Assembly: GCF_012396235.1 (NCBI RefSeq)
Contig: NZ_JAAXPA010000010.1
Coordinates: forward strand, 1-64,000
DNA: 64,000 nt
Origin: Rhodococcus opacus
GTDB taxonomy: Bacteria > Actinomycetota > Actinomycetes > Mycobacteriales > Mycobacteriaceae
Direction: 5' to 3'
A program made the position numbers and the translations under genes. The notes under the pieces are model-generated. The model did not search any database. It was given only the letters and a program-made list of their open reading frames with translations, and was not told the DNA's origin. Positions 38,301-46,441 of this stretch are shown here, in pieces; positions within the stretch are counted from its first letter, which is position 1; every line of letters begins with the position of its first letter.

Positions 38301-39746
38301 ATCGCGGCACTCAACGCCGATTTCGGCGCCCAGTTGGGGGTGCGCGATCTGTTCGAGTTCCCCACCGTCGCCGCCCTCGCCCAGCTTCTCGCCGAGGAAC
38401 ACCCGGAGTCCGGTGAACTCTCCTCGCTGCGCGCGTTCGCAACACAACCGCTGCCCCAAAGGGTCCCACTGGCCCCAGCGCAGCAATTCCTCGACCGCAC
38501 CGCCACCCGCCCAGCCCTGTACAACCTCCCGTTCACCGTCACGATCCGCGGTGTCCTCGACATCGAGGCGCTGCGCGATGCCACCACCGACGTGCTCGAC
38601 CGGCATCACCCCCTGCGCACGGTGTATCCCGATTCGGCGGACGGCCCCTGCCAGCGGTTCCTCGAGGTCACCGACGCCGTCCCCGACCTCACCCCGGTAC
38701 ACGTCACCGCATCCGAACTTGCGCAACACATCCGTTGGCTGCTGCACCGTGGCTTCGACGTTCGTACCGAACCGCCGTTGCGGGCCACACTGTTCGCCAG
38801 CGGGCCCGAGGAGCACCTGCTCGCGTGCGTGATCCACCACATCTCCGCGGACGGGTGGTCGCTGGCAGTCCTCGCCCGCGACCTGTTGACCGCGTATGCG
38901 TCCCGTGCTGCGGGCACCGCGCCGAGGTGGGCGCCGCTGCCGGCGCAGTACCCGCACTACAGTCTCTGGCGGCACGACCTTCTCGGCGACGACGCTGATC
39001 CCGGCAGCCTCACGGCTCGTCAGATCGAGTTCTGGAGAGCCGAACTGGCAGGGTTGCCCGGGGAACTGACGCTGCCGGCGGACCGACCCCGTCCACAACG
39101 GTGGACGTATGCGGCCGGCCGGCTGAGCTTTGCGATCGACGAACAAACGCACCGAGCACTGTTGCATGTCGCCCACGCGCGGCGGGCGACCATGTTCACC
39201 GTGCTGCATTCAGCGCTGGTACTGCTCCTCGCACGCCTGTCCTCCCAGCGCACGATCGCGATCGGCACACCGACAGCCGGCCGGACCCATCCCGACCTCG
39301 ATGACGTCGTCGGCATGTTCGTCAACACTCTCGTTCTCGGCTCGACGGTCGACCCAGACACATCCCTTGCCGACCTTCTCGACCAGTCCCGCGACACCGA
39401 GCTGAATGCGTTCGCGCACGCCGACGTCCAATTCGAGCATCTCGTCGACGTGCTCGACCCGCCCCGATCACCGTCGCTGCACCCGTTCTTCCAGGTCGCG
39501 TTGTCCCTGAACAACTTCACCGCCGTCACCCTCGACTCCGACGGACTGGAGTTCGAGATCGCACCGCAACCGCTGGATATCGCCAAATGCGATCTGCACT
39601 TCCACTTCACCGACCACCACAATGCCGATGGTGACCCGGCCGGCATCGACTGTGAACTGGTGTATTCGGCCGATCTGTTCGACCGCGACACCGTCGCCGG
39701 ATTCCTCCCCGTGCTGCGCGCCATCCTCGCCGAGGCCGTCGCATGA
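35322..39746 (+). CDS. Nonribosomal peptide synthetase, C-A-T-C
   Basis: A 1,474-residue one-module synthetase with an extra C-terminal condensation domain. C1 (about 1-440) keeps HHLALDG (about 143). The A domain (about 455-945) has YTSGSTGAPKGV (604), AYGPTETT (736), FRTGDLVRW (823) and the Lys in TPTKKLDRAALP (928). The carrier domain has FFDLGGDSLSATR with the phosphopantetheine Ser (about 987). C2 (about 1045-1474) keeps HHISADG (1171). My hand-read specificity code is roughly D-T-V-S-L-G-A-C-S-K, which I cannot assign to an amino acid. No thioesterase or reductase is present, so another protein or C2 must release the product. Confidence 0.93.
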   Translation: MSTQLTHSKSSGRLVPLTAAQQAIWLAQQLTPEVPYVIAQYVDLSGPIEVEKLCEAHTRAMDELGAEVVLVDVDGHPYQRERIRSAGQVLVLDFRAERDPAEFAREWMRRDCTVPLAMGDDSLVFSRVLRVGDDRVFWYARAHHLALDGYAAMLLMQRTAQWYVAALGGGEPGPHRVVGPEQLSRADRDYRSSGRFDADREYWAGLAPDLPPVVSLAGRSAAPRPAVRVTGDPMAVSSMPMPGGRSVLDRTAVLVAAFAVYLARMTDVDDVMVSLPVTARTTGSLRAAAGSVSNVVPLALPGIGATTVEEAIGIARAALIAALRHQRYRREDIGRERGTATGELASFGPVLNLMLFEPDISLGAVTGRVHVLTTGPTADLAVNIYPGSTDLMPRIDFEANPALYGERELSSHHRRFTHFLQTFVTVIGEDCAVADLELFLPGEREVLTPARGPADVEPATLTQLLAAATGASGERIAVRDRGRSFSYRDLDRHSTALAGRLLGAGIGPEDLVAVAVPRSYESVVAVWAVAAAGGAYVPVDPTYPRARIQYMLDDCTPVVGLTSSDTRGQLPAIVRWLTVDLDTLDVPPPRPVRPVRRENAAYVIYTSGSTGAPKGVVVTHDGLANLAQEIRDNYALSATSRVLHFASPSFDTALVEVLAAALAGATLVVTPPDVVGGQELADLLRDEHVTHVLSTPSALATVNPDGLDDVELVLVGGEACPPELVTRWAHHRTMRNAYGPTETTCSVTLSSPMAPDRPVTIGALMRGVDAVVLDRRLRPLPSGAVGELYLGTPGLARGYAHRGGMTAGRFVANPFGKPGSRLFRTGDLVRWTPEATLEYVGRSDDQVKVRGFRIELSEIDTALRGHPDVEFATTVVHNRAGDALLVSYVLLRTSSEVTPAMLRAAVAQLLPDYMVPVVITVLDDVPLTPTKKLDRAALPAPEFGSVVPAARPPRTPDEHAVAGVLTRVLCTDVVDAESSFFDLGGDSLSATRVIAALNADFGAQLGVRDLFEFPTVAALAQLLAEEHPESGELSSLRAFATQPLPQRVPLAPAQQFLDRTATRPALYNLPFTVTIRGVLDIEALRDATTDVLDRHHPLRTVYPDSADGPCQRFLEVTDAVPDLTPVHVTASELAQHIRWLLHRGFDVRTEPPLRATLFASGPEEHLLACVIHHISADGWSLAVLARDLLTAYASRAAGTAPRWAPLPAQYPHYSLWRHDLLGDDADPGSLTARQIEFWRAELAGLPGELTLPADRPRPQRWTYAAGRLSFAIDEQTHRALLHVAHARRATMFTVLHSALVLLLARLSSQRTIAIGTPTAGRTHPDLDDVVGMFVNTLVLGSTVDPDTSLADLLDQSRDTELNAFAHADVQFEHLVDVLDPPRSPSLHPFFQVALSLNNFTAVTLDSDGLEFEIAPQPLDIAKCDLHFHFTDHHNADGDPAGIDCELVYSADLFDRDTVAGFLPVLRAILAEAVA

Positions 39747-39759
39747 GGTTGGGCACCGC

Positions 39760-39791
39760 ACCGACACCGGGGCGGCGGATGCGGTGTCGGT
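39760..39791. terminator. Hairpin between NRPS and histidine kinase
   Basis: ACCGACACCG (39760-39769) pairs perfectly with CGGTGTCGGT (39782-39791) across 12 bases. It lies 14 bp past the NRPS stop and 14 bp before the kinase ATG, so it may end or attenuate transcription from the NRPS. Confidence 0.5.
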
Positions 39792-39804
39792 CAGACTGAA
39801 CACC

Positions 39805-41202
39805 ATGGACCGCCGCAGCCTGAACCCCGGAAACTGGAATGTGCGGGTGCGATCCACCGCGGCCGCGGTCCTCGCCGTCACGGTGTGCCTGCTCCTCGCC
39901 GGCGGGGCACTCCTGTTCGTGCTGTACCGCAATCTCGAACACTCCGCCCGAGCCGCCGCAGACTCACGGTCCCACCAGATCACCGAGCAATTGCGCACTC
40001 AGCCGCCGCAGGAACTCGACGCATCGCTACTCGCCACCGACGGCCAGATCGGGGCCGTCCAAATCCTCGACAGCGCCGGAAACGTGCTCGCCACCTCGGC
40101 CGGGATTCCGTCGTCACCGGTCCTCGCCGCCCCGCTGCCACCCGGCGAGTCCGCCTACCTCGGAAACCTCCACTTCGGGCACGAACGCGACTACTGGGTG
40201 GCCGCCCACGGCACCATGTCCCTCAACGGGCCGGTCACCGTGGTCACCGGTGCCGACCGCGAACCGGTTGAAGGTGTCCTGGCCACTGTCGCGGCGCTGC
40301 TCGCGATCGGTGCGCCGGTCGTCCTCGGCTTCGTCGCCGTCGCCACGTACCGGCTCATCGGCGCGGCCCTGCGCCCGGTGGAGAGGATCCGCGCCCGTGT
40401 GGCGGCGATATCGACCGATCAACTCGACGAGCGGGTTCCCGTGCCGGCGGCCCGGGACGAAATTGCCGATCTCGCGGTCACCATGAACAGCATGCTCGCC
40501 CGGCTCGAGGCCGGGCATCTGGCCCAGCGGCGTTTCGTCAGCGACGCCTCGCACGAACTGCGCAGCCCGCTGGCGACCATCACCGCCGCACTCGAACTCG
40601 CACAATCCCGTCCCGAATTGATCGACATGGCCCTGGTCGACGAGTCGTTGCTTCCCGAAGCCCGACGAATGCATGCGTTGGTCGAAGATCTTCTCCTGCT
40701 CGCGCGTGCCGACGAAGACTCACTGACCCACCTGCGCGTCGACGTCGATATCGACGATCTGATCCTCGCCGAACGCGCCCGCCTCCGGGGCCTTCCCGGC
40801 ATAGCGGTCTCAGCCACCGTCGACCCTGTCCGGGTGGCCGGGGATCCGCAGCAGTTGGCCCGGCTGGTCCGCAATCTCGTCGACAACGCCGTCCGCCACG
40901 CACACACCCGAATCACCCTTGCCTGCCGCAGGTGCGAGGGGAACGCCGTCATCGACGTGACCGACGACGGGCCGGGCATCGCTCCGGCGGACCGGGCCCG
41001 GATCTTCGAGCGATTCGTCCGCCTCGACACTCCCCGAACCCGCGAATTCGGTGGTTCCGGACTCGGTCTCGCCATCGCCGCCGAGATCGTTGCCGCACAT
41101 CACGGGTCGATCGATATCCGCGATCATGAAGATGAGGGTGCGCACTTCGTGGTCACGCTCCCGATCGGCGACGACCCCTATGTCTCCGACGGCATCGAAT
41201 AG
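39805..41202 (+). CDS. Sensor histidine kinase
   Basis: A 465-residue membrane kinase. Two transmembrane helices (about 17-38 and 155-180) enclose an extracytoplasmic sensor of about 115 residues with no recognised ligand motif. A HAMP linker follows (RLIGAALRPVERIRARVAAI), then the dimerisation domain with the phospho-acceptor His in SDASHELRSPLATI (about 250), and the ATPase domain: N box RNLVDNAVRHA (about 360), DDGPGIAPAD, GGSGLGLAIAAEI (about 416). ATG 39805 is chosen as it follows the hairpin at 39760-39791. It converges on the response regulator gene, with 25 bp of 3' overlap. Confidence 0.92.
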   Translation: MDRRSLNPGNWNVRVRSTAAAVLAVTVCLLLAGGALLFVLYRNLEHSARAAADSRSHQITEQLRTQPPQELDASLLATDGQIGAVQILDSAGNVLATSAGIPSSPVLAAPLPPGESAYLGNLHFGHERDYWVAAHGTMSLNGPVTVVTGADREPVEGVLATVAALLAIGAPVVLGFVAVATYRLIGAALRPVERIRARVAAISTDQLDERVPVPAARDEIADLAVTMNSMLARLEAGHLAQRRFVSDASHELRSPLATITAALELAQSRPELIDMALVDESLLPEARRMHALVEDLLLLARADEDSLTHLRVDVDIDDLILAERARLRGLPGIAVSATVDPVRVAGDPQQLARLVRNLVDNAVRHAHTRITLACRRCEGNAVIDVTDDGPGIAPADRARIFERFVRLDTPRTREFGGSGLGLAIAAEIVAAHHGSIDIRDHEDEGAHFVVTLPIGDDPYVSDGIE

Positions 41203-41852
41203 CCCACGCCGCGGACGGTGTCGATGCTCGTCGTGCCGAACGGGGCGTCGATTTTGCGTCGAAGGTAGCCGATGTAGACCTCCACGATGTTGTCGTCGCC
41301 CTCGTAATTGACATCCCAAACAGATTGCAGAATATCGTGTTTGGTGACGACCGCACCGGCGTGGCGCATCAGGTATTCGAGCACGCTGTACTCGCGGGGC
41401 GTGAGCTGGAGGCGGGTGCCTCCGCGGGTGACCCGCCGCATGGCCGGGTCCAACTCGAGCCCCGCAGCACTGAGAACCGGGGGCCGCGGCGGAGCCCCAC
41501 GTCGCACCAGCGCCCGCAAGCGGGCCACCAGCACCACGAACGAGAACGGTTTGACCAGATAGTCGTCGGCACCGAGGTCGAACGCATCGGCGAGGTCGTA
41601 TTCGCCGTCCTTGGCCGAGAGCATCAGCACCGGCGTCCACACCTGCTGCTGCCGCATCTCCCGGACCACGTCGTACCCGTGTTTGCCGGGCAACATGATG
41701 TCGAGAACCACCACATCGAAGCCGCCACTAACCGCGGCCGCCAACCCGGCCACACCATCGTGCTCGACCTGCACGGTGCATCCGTCAGCCGTCAAGCCGC
41801 GCCGCACCGTCTCAGCCAGGCGCGTTTCGTCCTCGACCAACAACACCCGCAC
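41178..41852 (-). CDS. OmpR-family response regulator
   Basis: A 224-residue two-domain regulator. The receiver has the acidic pair in VLLVEDETRLAE, the phospho-acceptor Asp in DVVVLDIMLPGKHGYDVV (about residue 52) and the Lys in DDYLVKPFSFVVL. The winged helix includes LTPREYSVLEYLMRHAGAVV and VEVYIGYLRRKIDAPFG. GTG 41852 is preferred because GGAGGAGG lies just upstream; ATG 41873 and the longer frame to 41894 precede that site. It is the likely partner of the kinase at 39805, although the two genes point at each other rather than forming an operon. Confidence 0.9.
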   Translation of the reverse strand: MRVLLVEDETRLAETVRRGLTADGCTVQVEHDGVAGLAAAVSGGFDVVVLDIMLPGKHGYDVVREMRQQQVWTPVLMLSAKDGEYDLADAFDLGADDYLVKPFSFVVLVARLRALVRRGAPPRPPVLSAAGLELDPAMRRVTRGGTRLQLTPREYSVLEYLMRHAGAVVTKHDILQSVWDVNYEGDDNIVEVYIGYLRRKIDAPFGTTSIDTVRGVGYSMPSET

Positions 41853-42198
41853 CGTCGCCTCCTCCAACAACATTCCGTAATCAGTGGACCCCAACGGTAC
41901 GACCGGCAGCGCGGTTACCGCCCTACCGGACCCGGACCGGTCGAAGGTGCTGCACCTGCAAATTTCCGGACCAGCACCGGAAGGATGGACGCTCTCGTGC
42001 GAAGGTCGGAGTGTCGGAGGCCTCCAAGATTGCCGGTGTTGCGGTGGGCGCCTCGGAGTCGCAAGGGAGCCTGGTGCGCCTTGGTGATCGACAGTTCATC
42101 GACGGCGTAAATGCGGAGGACCCCCGTACCGTGCGCACTTCAATCGACCCTGGGGCACCACCATCACCTGGTCTTCCAGCGCCGTCGCACCGGTCTGC
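41853..42198. other. Intergenic region, no gene seen
   Basis: About 346 bp upstream of the response regulator and downstream of the membrane-protein gene. No supported ORF. Promoter for the regulator is expected here. Confidence 0.5.
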
Positions 42199-42738
42199 TC
42201 ATGTCCGCACCCGGGCTACATCGACCCCCGTGTCCTGGGCGAAGTCGTCCCGGGCTGTGTCCGGTGCCATCCCGACAGTCGCCAAACCCAGCAGTACCCC
42301 CGCCAGCGCAAGCACCAGCGGCGCGGTTGCCGGGGTACCACCGACAGCGCCGGTCGATGCCAGCCACAGATGTTCCCAGCCAGGCAGCTCCGCCCATGCG
42401 TACTTGTGGTTGAGGACCCCGGTGTCGAGGTTCGCGCTCACGTGCTCATACACCCCGAACAGAGCCGCCGGAGCGGCGCACAGAGCGATGATCCGGGCCT
42501 GCACGATGGCGATCCGTGAACGGTTGAACACGACGATCAACGCCGAGCAGACAAGCACACCCAGCACAATCCACGGCACGATCTGCTCGGAACTCTTCCA
42601 GTGCCGCAACGATGCCAGCTCAACCGCGACGAATGCGCATGAAAGCACAGACAGCGCGAGCAGTGCCGCCTGAAACCGCGCGACAAGCCGTGCTGGACGT
42701 GCGTCGCCGCGGTCCGGGGCAACCACCTCATCGTCCAT
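42199..42738 (-). CDS. Hypothetical four-helix membrane protein
   Basis: A 179-residue protein with four hydrophobic helices: AALLALSVLSCAFVAVELAS (about 25-44), IVPWIVLGVLVCSALIVVFN (about 53-72), a third around IIALCAAPAALFGVYEHV, and LVLALAGVLLGLATVGMAP (about 141-159). Between helices three and four lies NHKYAWAELPGWEHLWLAST. No family recognised. It is 13 bp downstream of the lipoprotein gene and likely co-transcribed with it. Confidence 0.75.
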   Translation of the reverse strand: MDDEVVAPDRGDARPARLVARFQAALLALSVLSCAFVAVELASLRHWKSSEQIVPWIVLGVLVCSALIVVFNRSRIAIVQARIIALCAAPAALFGVYEHVSANLDTGVLNHKYAWAELPGWEHLWLASTGAVGGTPATAPLVLALAGVLLGLATVGMAPDTARDDFAQDTGVDVARVRT

Positions 42739-42751
42739 GCCCGCTCATCTC

Positions 42752-43129
42752 CTACTGTGGGGCCAGAACACTCAAAATCGTGTCCAGCGTCTGTTGATCG
42801 ATTCCGTATTTGCCCAATTCCGTCGCCAGGGTGTCGGACATCGTGTCGGGACTATAGGGGCCGTACTCCGTGACCTCCTTCGCCCACTTACCCGCGTTGC
42901 TGACGCCAGCTGCCTCGAACGCCGCCTGAATCTGACTCTGGCTCGCCGTGTTCGGGTCGACCTGAGCCACTCCCGCGGCACCGCCGCCTGGGGTCATGGT
43001 GGAAGACGCAACCACCGACGTCGTCGGACTCGGCGACGACCCGGTGCCACTGTCGTTGGAGCTGCATCCTGCAAGCAGGCCGGCAGAAAGCAGAAGCGGA
43101 ATGCCGAACTGGACGATCTTTTTCGCCAT
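42752..43129 (-). CDS. Small lipoprotein with C-terminal helical domain
   Basis: A 125-residue exported protein. The signal peptide ends in the lipobox LAGC (Cys about residue 22), followed by a Ser/Thr/Gly-rich linker and a domain of about 65 residues: SQSQIQAAFEAAGVSNAGKW, then MSDTLATELGKYGIDQQTLD. The domain looks like short helix-hairpin-helix units, but I do not recognise the family. It is 13 bp upstream of the membrane-protein gene. Confidence 0.8.
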   Translation of the reverse strand: MAKKIVQFGIPLLLSAGLLAGCSSNDSGTGSSPSPTTSVVASSTMTPGGGAAGVAQVDPNTASQSQIQAAFEAAGVSNAGKWAKEVTEYGPYSPDTMSDTLATELGKYGIDQQTLDTILSVLAPQ

Positions 43130-43839
43130 AGTGGTCAACCTACTTTCGGTGTCTCGGCAGCGCCCTGGCTGTCGGCTGAGAACAAGCTGGCAGAGCACGC
43201 CACGGGCCGCGACCGTCTCGCGAGGGAAATGCTCCCCGATACCCGACCGACATGACCGCCATGGTTCGCGCTGGCCGCTGAAGAAATGCTGAAAGCAGTG
43301 CCTGACGTCGACTTGCGCCACCGACCGGCGGACCCCGCCGCCGACACCACCGTGCCGTAGCTCGGTAAGCGGTCAGCCGCGACGGTAATCGTCTGCCAGC
43401 ACTGACACTGACAACGTCGGGATCGACACCTAATCCGCCGAGACCGTGCACGGATTACAGATCAACATATTGACCAATCTCAGGTGGTCATCGCGTTGGG
43501 CAGTGGACTTTGGGGCTCGCGCAGAATTCACTGGTAACTGATGGATTCGATGAGCTGCGCACGCAATCCGCGAGTTGCCAGCGGATTCCGAGACTCGTCG
43601 GCCGAGAGGCAACCGACCTCAGCGCACCGTTCAACGCACCAGCCGGCGATCTTCACCGGACGGGTCAAATGGCGATCCGCCAGCTCAGACCGATGCCGGG
43701 TGAATGCCCCTTTCCGGGACGATGCCGGTCAATGTTCGGCATTCGGGACGCCTGCCAAGGGAGAACCGGCAGTCCGGAGGCCGCCTCGGTAAGCACCCGC
43801 ATGAGCAGACGGGTCTTGCGGTTGACGGTGGCGTCGGCC
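43130..43839. other. Intergenic region, no gene seen
   Basis: About 710 bp with only shadow frames and no recognised family; it ends at the VOC gene remnant. Confidence 0.45.
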
Positions 43840-44160
43840 TATTCGCTCGGCTGTCGACACGATGATCCCTTCGGGTCCGCGCACGTAGGCCATCCACCAG
43901 ATGTCCTCGTACTGACCGATCCCGCCGACCAGGCCGTTGCCGTCCGCGGCGACTCGGTGGAGGCCGCCTGGAGGTCGTCCACCTCGAGCGCCACGTTGCG
44001 CATTCCTAGTTCGGTGGACATAGCCTTCAGGCGATCCGGGCTGGTGCTCGTCGTGGACGAAGTTCGTCAGCTCCACACTGGCGCCGCCGTCCGGTGGCCG
44101 CAGCATGGCGATCTCGCTGCGGGAGTAGCGGATGCCGTGTCGGATCGCTGACAACCGGCG
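43840..44160 (-). pseudogene. VOC (glyoxalase-like) protein remnant, two frameshifts
   Basis: Reading the minus strand: IRYSRSEIAMLRPPDGGASV, ELTNFVHDEHQPGSP, then in a second frame MSTELGMRNVALEVDDLQAA, then back in the first frame VAADGNGLVGGIGQYEDIWW and MAYVRGPEGIIVSTAERIG. This is the vicinal-oxygen-chelate fold seen in lyase/dioxygenase-like proteins. The N-terminal half upstream of 44160 is not recognisable. It is divergent from an ECF sigma gene remnant. Confidence 0.65.
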
Positions 44161-44269
44161 TAGCGAAAAGTTCTCGGAAGAAAAACGGGAGGTGGTGTCG
44201 GATCGGGGCGGTGGTGTTCGTAGTAGGGGTGAGGCCGCCCACAAGGGGGCGGCGCCAAGGTGAGGAACC

Positions 44270-44640
44270 GCGATCAACGCCCGCGAGGCGATCACCCACG
44301 TCCACCACGAGGAGTGGGCCCGGGTGGCCGCCGCCCTGACCAGGCGATTCGGTAACCTCGACATCGCCGAGGAGGCAGCAGCCGAGGCGTTCACGACCGC
44401 CGTCGAGCGGTGGCCGCCCGACGGCGTACCGCCCAACCCCGGCGCCTGGCTGACCACCACCGCCAACCACAAGGCCATCGACCGGATCCGGCGCGAGAAC
44501 AAGCGCGACGACAAGCACAAGGAGGCTCAGATGGTGTACGACGATGACCCGAGTCTCCCGGCGCCATCGACGACGACTGGCTCCGGCTGATCTTCACCTG
44601 CTGTCACCCGGCGCTGGCGATGGAGGCCCCGATCGCGTCA
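44270..44640 (+). pseudogene. ECF sigma factor (SigJ/ECF42-like) remnant
   Basis: The frame reads REAITHVHHEEWARVAAALT, RRFGNLDIAEEAAAEAFTTA, PGAWLTTTANHKAIDRIRRE and NKRDDKHKEAQMVYDDDP: the sigma-2 region of the large ECF42-type factors. A shift near 44555 leads to DDDWLRLIFTCCHPALAMEA, and similarity stops abruptly near 44630. No start codon is in frame before INAREA (a stop lies at 44261-44263), and the sigma-4 region is missing. The downstream sequence belongs to a DUF4190-like gene, so a deletion has joined the two. Confidence 0.75.
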
Positions 44641-45011
44641 CCACTTATCCCGACCAGACAGAGGACGCCGCCGCCCGCGGCGGCACACCTCGCGCCGGCA
44701 ACCGGCCGTCGGGACTGCCGCGTTCGTGTGTGCTGATCGCGATCCTGTCCCCGGTCGGATTGGTGCTGGGCATCATCGGGTTGATCCTCGGTGTCCTCGG
44801 TCTGCGGGCGGCCCGCGGGTGGGGGATCACCGGCAAGGGCGTGGCGATCGCCGGGCTGGTGCTGAGCGGGTTGGCGATCGTCATCTCGATCGCATTCGCC
44901 GCCGGCGTGGTCACCGTCCTGAACAACGACTCGGCGGTCGAGAGGATCGAGCAGCAGGTGGACAAGATGCGCGACAAACTCCCCAGCACTGTCGAGGTGC
45001 CGCAACCCTGA
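44544..45011 (+). CDS. DUF4190-like two-helix membrane protein, N-terminus rearranged
   Basis: The recognisable part starts near 44640 (DQTEDAAARGGTPRAGN) and continues with the helix LIAILSPVGLVLGIIGLILG, a LRAARGWGITGKGVAIAG loop and a second helix LVLSGLAIVISIAFAAGVVT, then a charged C-terminal helix. This is the DUF4190 pattern of small actinobacterial membrane proteins. The first 30 codons from ATG 44544 lie in an alternative frame of the ECF sigma remnant and are probably not original, so the true start may be lost. Confidence 0.5.
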   Translation: MTRVSRRHRRRLAPADLHLLSPGAGDGGPDRVTTYPDQTEDAAARGGTPRAGNRPSGLPRSCVLIAILSPVGLVLGIIGLILGVLGLRAARGWGITGKGVAIAGLVLSGLAIVISIAFAAGVVTVLNNDSAVERIEQQVDKMRDKLPSTVEVPQP

Positions 45012-45589
45012 CATCCCGGTACGGATGCCCCAGGGTGTCCTGCACCGGTTGACCCGGATGAGCGACGGTGCCGCACCGGTTTCGCGTTCGGTCGCGAATC
45101 GACGAAGGTTCGCGGTACGCATGCCCCGGTGCCTCCGCAGCTCAGGTGCTGTTGCCTGCAGCGAAGCAGGCTTCTCAATGTGAGTTGGGGGCCGGGCCGG
45201 TGGTGTGATCGCGCTGCGATCGGGCGTTTTGTGATCGACGATCGCGTCCTGCCAGTGCAGCTCGGAGCAGTCGCAGCGGCGGTGTGGTGCAGGGATCGGG
45301 TATCCCGAACCGGTCGGCGATCTGCGTCCAGGACGCACCCCGTATCAGGGCGGCCGCCGCCGCTCGGGCGAGGAGTTCCTCGCCCCACTCGCCCGGCGTC
45401 GGGAGGGCGCCGCGGGCGTTGTCGTGGTGCAGCTGGTGCGGCGGGTCCCGTCGGTGGTGGGGGACTGGCTGATCCCTCGGGTGACTGTAGCGAACCGCCG
45501 GCCGGGCAGGAAGGTGTATCGCCTTCCATACGAACAACCCGGGTGCGGCGCACAGCCGCGGAAGTGGTTGGGGGCTGTGGGACATGGTT
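45012..45589. other. Gap with a possible HTH-protein remnant
   Basis: On the minus strand around 45290-45440 one frame reads TPGEWGEELLARAAAAALIR then GASWTQIADRFGIPDP, which looks like a helix-turn-helix segment, but flanking sequence in that frame is not protein-like. Probably a gene fragment. Nothing else is supported. Confidence 0.35.
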
Positions 45590-45620
45590 CGGCGCTCCGG
45601 GGGATCACCCCGGAGCGCCG
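45590..45620. terminator. Hairpin terminator of the small peptide gene
   Basis: CGGCGCTCCGGGG (45590-45602) pairs perfectly with 45608-45620 across a 5-base loop. It begins 25 bp past the stop of the minus-strand 30-residue ORF. Confidence 0.75.
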
Positions 45621-45644
45621 ATACTCGTGGTGGATACGTCCTGG

Positions 45645-45737
45645 TCAGCCGACACCCAGATCGATCCCGAGCGCGACGCTCAGGAACTTGAGGAACGCGT
45701 CGAAAGCCAGACTGAAGTCGATTCCTGCCGAGCCCAT
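45645..45737 (-). CDS. 30-residue amphipathic peptide (MGSAGIDF family, copy 1)
   Basis: The ORF starts MGSAGIDFSLAFDAFLKFLS and ends in a Gly-rich LGVG. It has no signal peptide and only one Lys and a few Asp residues; the middle can form an amphipathic helix. GGAAAGG on the minus strand lies about ten bases before ATG 45737, and a perfect terminator hairpin follows at 45590-45620. A second ORF with the same first eight residues and a similar leader occurs at 53140-53190. The size and leaderless amphipathic character recall the tiny PorA/PorH porins of Corynebacteriales or leaderless bacteriocins, but this is only analogy. Confidence 0.65.
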   Translation of the reverse strand: MGSAGIDFSLAFDAFLKFLSVALGIDLGVG

Positions 45738-45992
45738 AGCGGGTCACCTTTCCGTCGAATTTGTGTTTCTTTTCCATCCCCCGCCTATTGGGTTTATCCG
45801 TCGGGGAACCCCGAATGTTTCACATTTTCTGGGATTCCTCGAGGAATTATTTGAACAGTCGACCAAATGATTGAATGTTCGGATCGGTGACAGGGTTATC
45901 TGTTTGAGTCGGTGCATTTCAGGGAAATTCGCAGAGGCCCCATGAAACACGTGGGTCCGTAGTCGGGGATTCTCGAATGAGGTGAATGAGCC

Positions 45993-46307
45993 ATGACGAG
46001 GAAGATGGCAGTGCGTGCGGCTGTGGCGTCGGCGGTGATCGCCCCGGCGATGCTCTTCGTGGCCGGTGGTACCGCAACGGCGGTGCCGGCGTTGACTGCC
46101 GGTGCGGCCGGTGAGGTCACGGTCACGGTCCCGGCGGGGGAGAGTTGGACCTGCTTCGGATTCGATTCGGCGTTCAATTTCAAGACCGGTGCGTTCGGTC
46201 CCGGGATGGCCGGCAGGCTCAGCGGTTTCGCGAAGGGTAACGCCACCGTCTTCTGCTTCGGCGGTACGGCACCGTTCTTCTTCACCGGGAGCGTGAGCGT
46301 GTCGTGA
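45993..46307 (+). CDS. Small secreted protein
   Basis: A 104-residue exported protein. The signal peptide (MTRKMAVRAAVASAVIAPAM, then LFVAGGTATA) ends near residue 30. The mature part is short, Gly/Phe-rich and contains two Cys residues (SWTCFGFDSAFNFKTGAFGP, NATVFCFGGTAPFFFTG) that could form a disulfide. No family recognised. It is divergent from the 30-residue peptide gene at 45645-45737, and a terminator hairpin follows at 46331. Confidence 0.75.
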   Translation: MTRKMAVRAAVASAVIAPAMLFVAGGTATAVPALTAGAAGEVTVTVPAGESWTCFGFDSAFNFKTGAFGPGMAGRLSGFAKGNATVFCFGGTAPFFFTGSVSVS

Positions 46308-46330
46308 GCGTGCCCCAGCGGCCCGGTCTT

Positions 46331-46362
46331 CGTTGGCGAGCGAGCAGACTCGTTCGCCAACG
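46331..46362. terminator. Hairpin terminator
   Basis: CGTTGGCGAGCGA (46331-46343) pairs with TCGTTCGCCAACG (46350-46362) with one G-U pair and a 6-base loop, 24 bp past the stop of the small secreted protein gene. Confidence 0.75.
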
Positions 46363-46441
46363 ACAATCGAAAATGTCAACAGCTCAGCAACATTCGGTTC
46401 CCGAGCGGCGCTGACCCACGCGTCCCCCCCGCCCGCGAAGT

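Noticed and set aside
37239-39209. 656-codon minus-strand open frame
   Set aside because: Antisense to the NRPS adenylation and condensation domains, whose motifs are intact on the plus strand.
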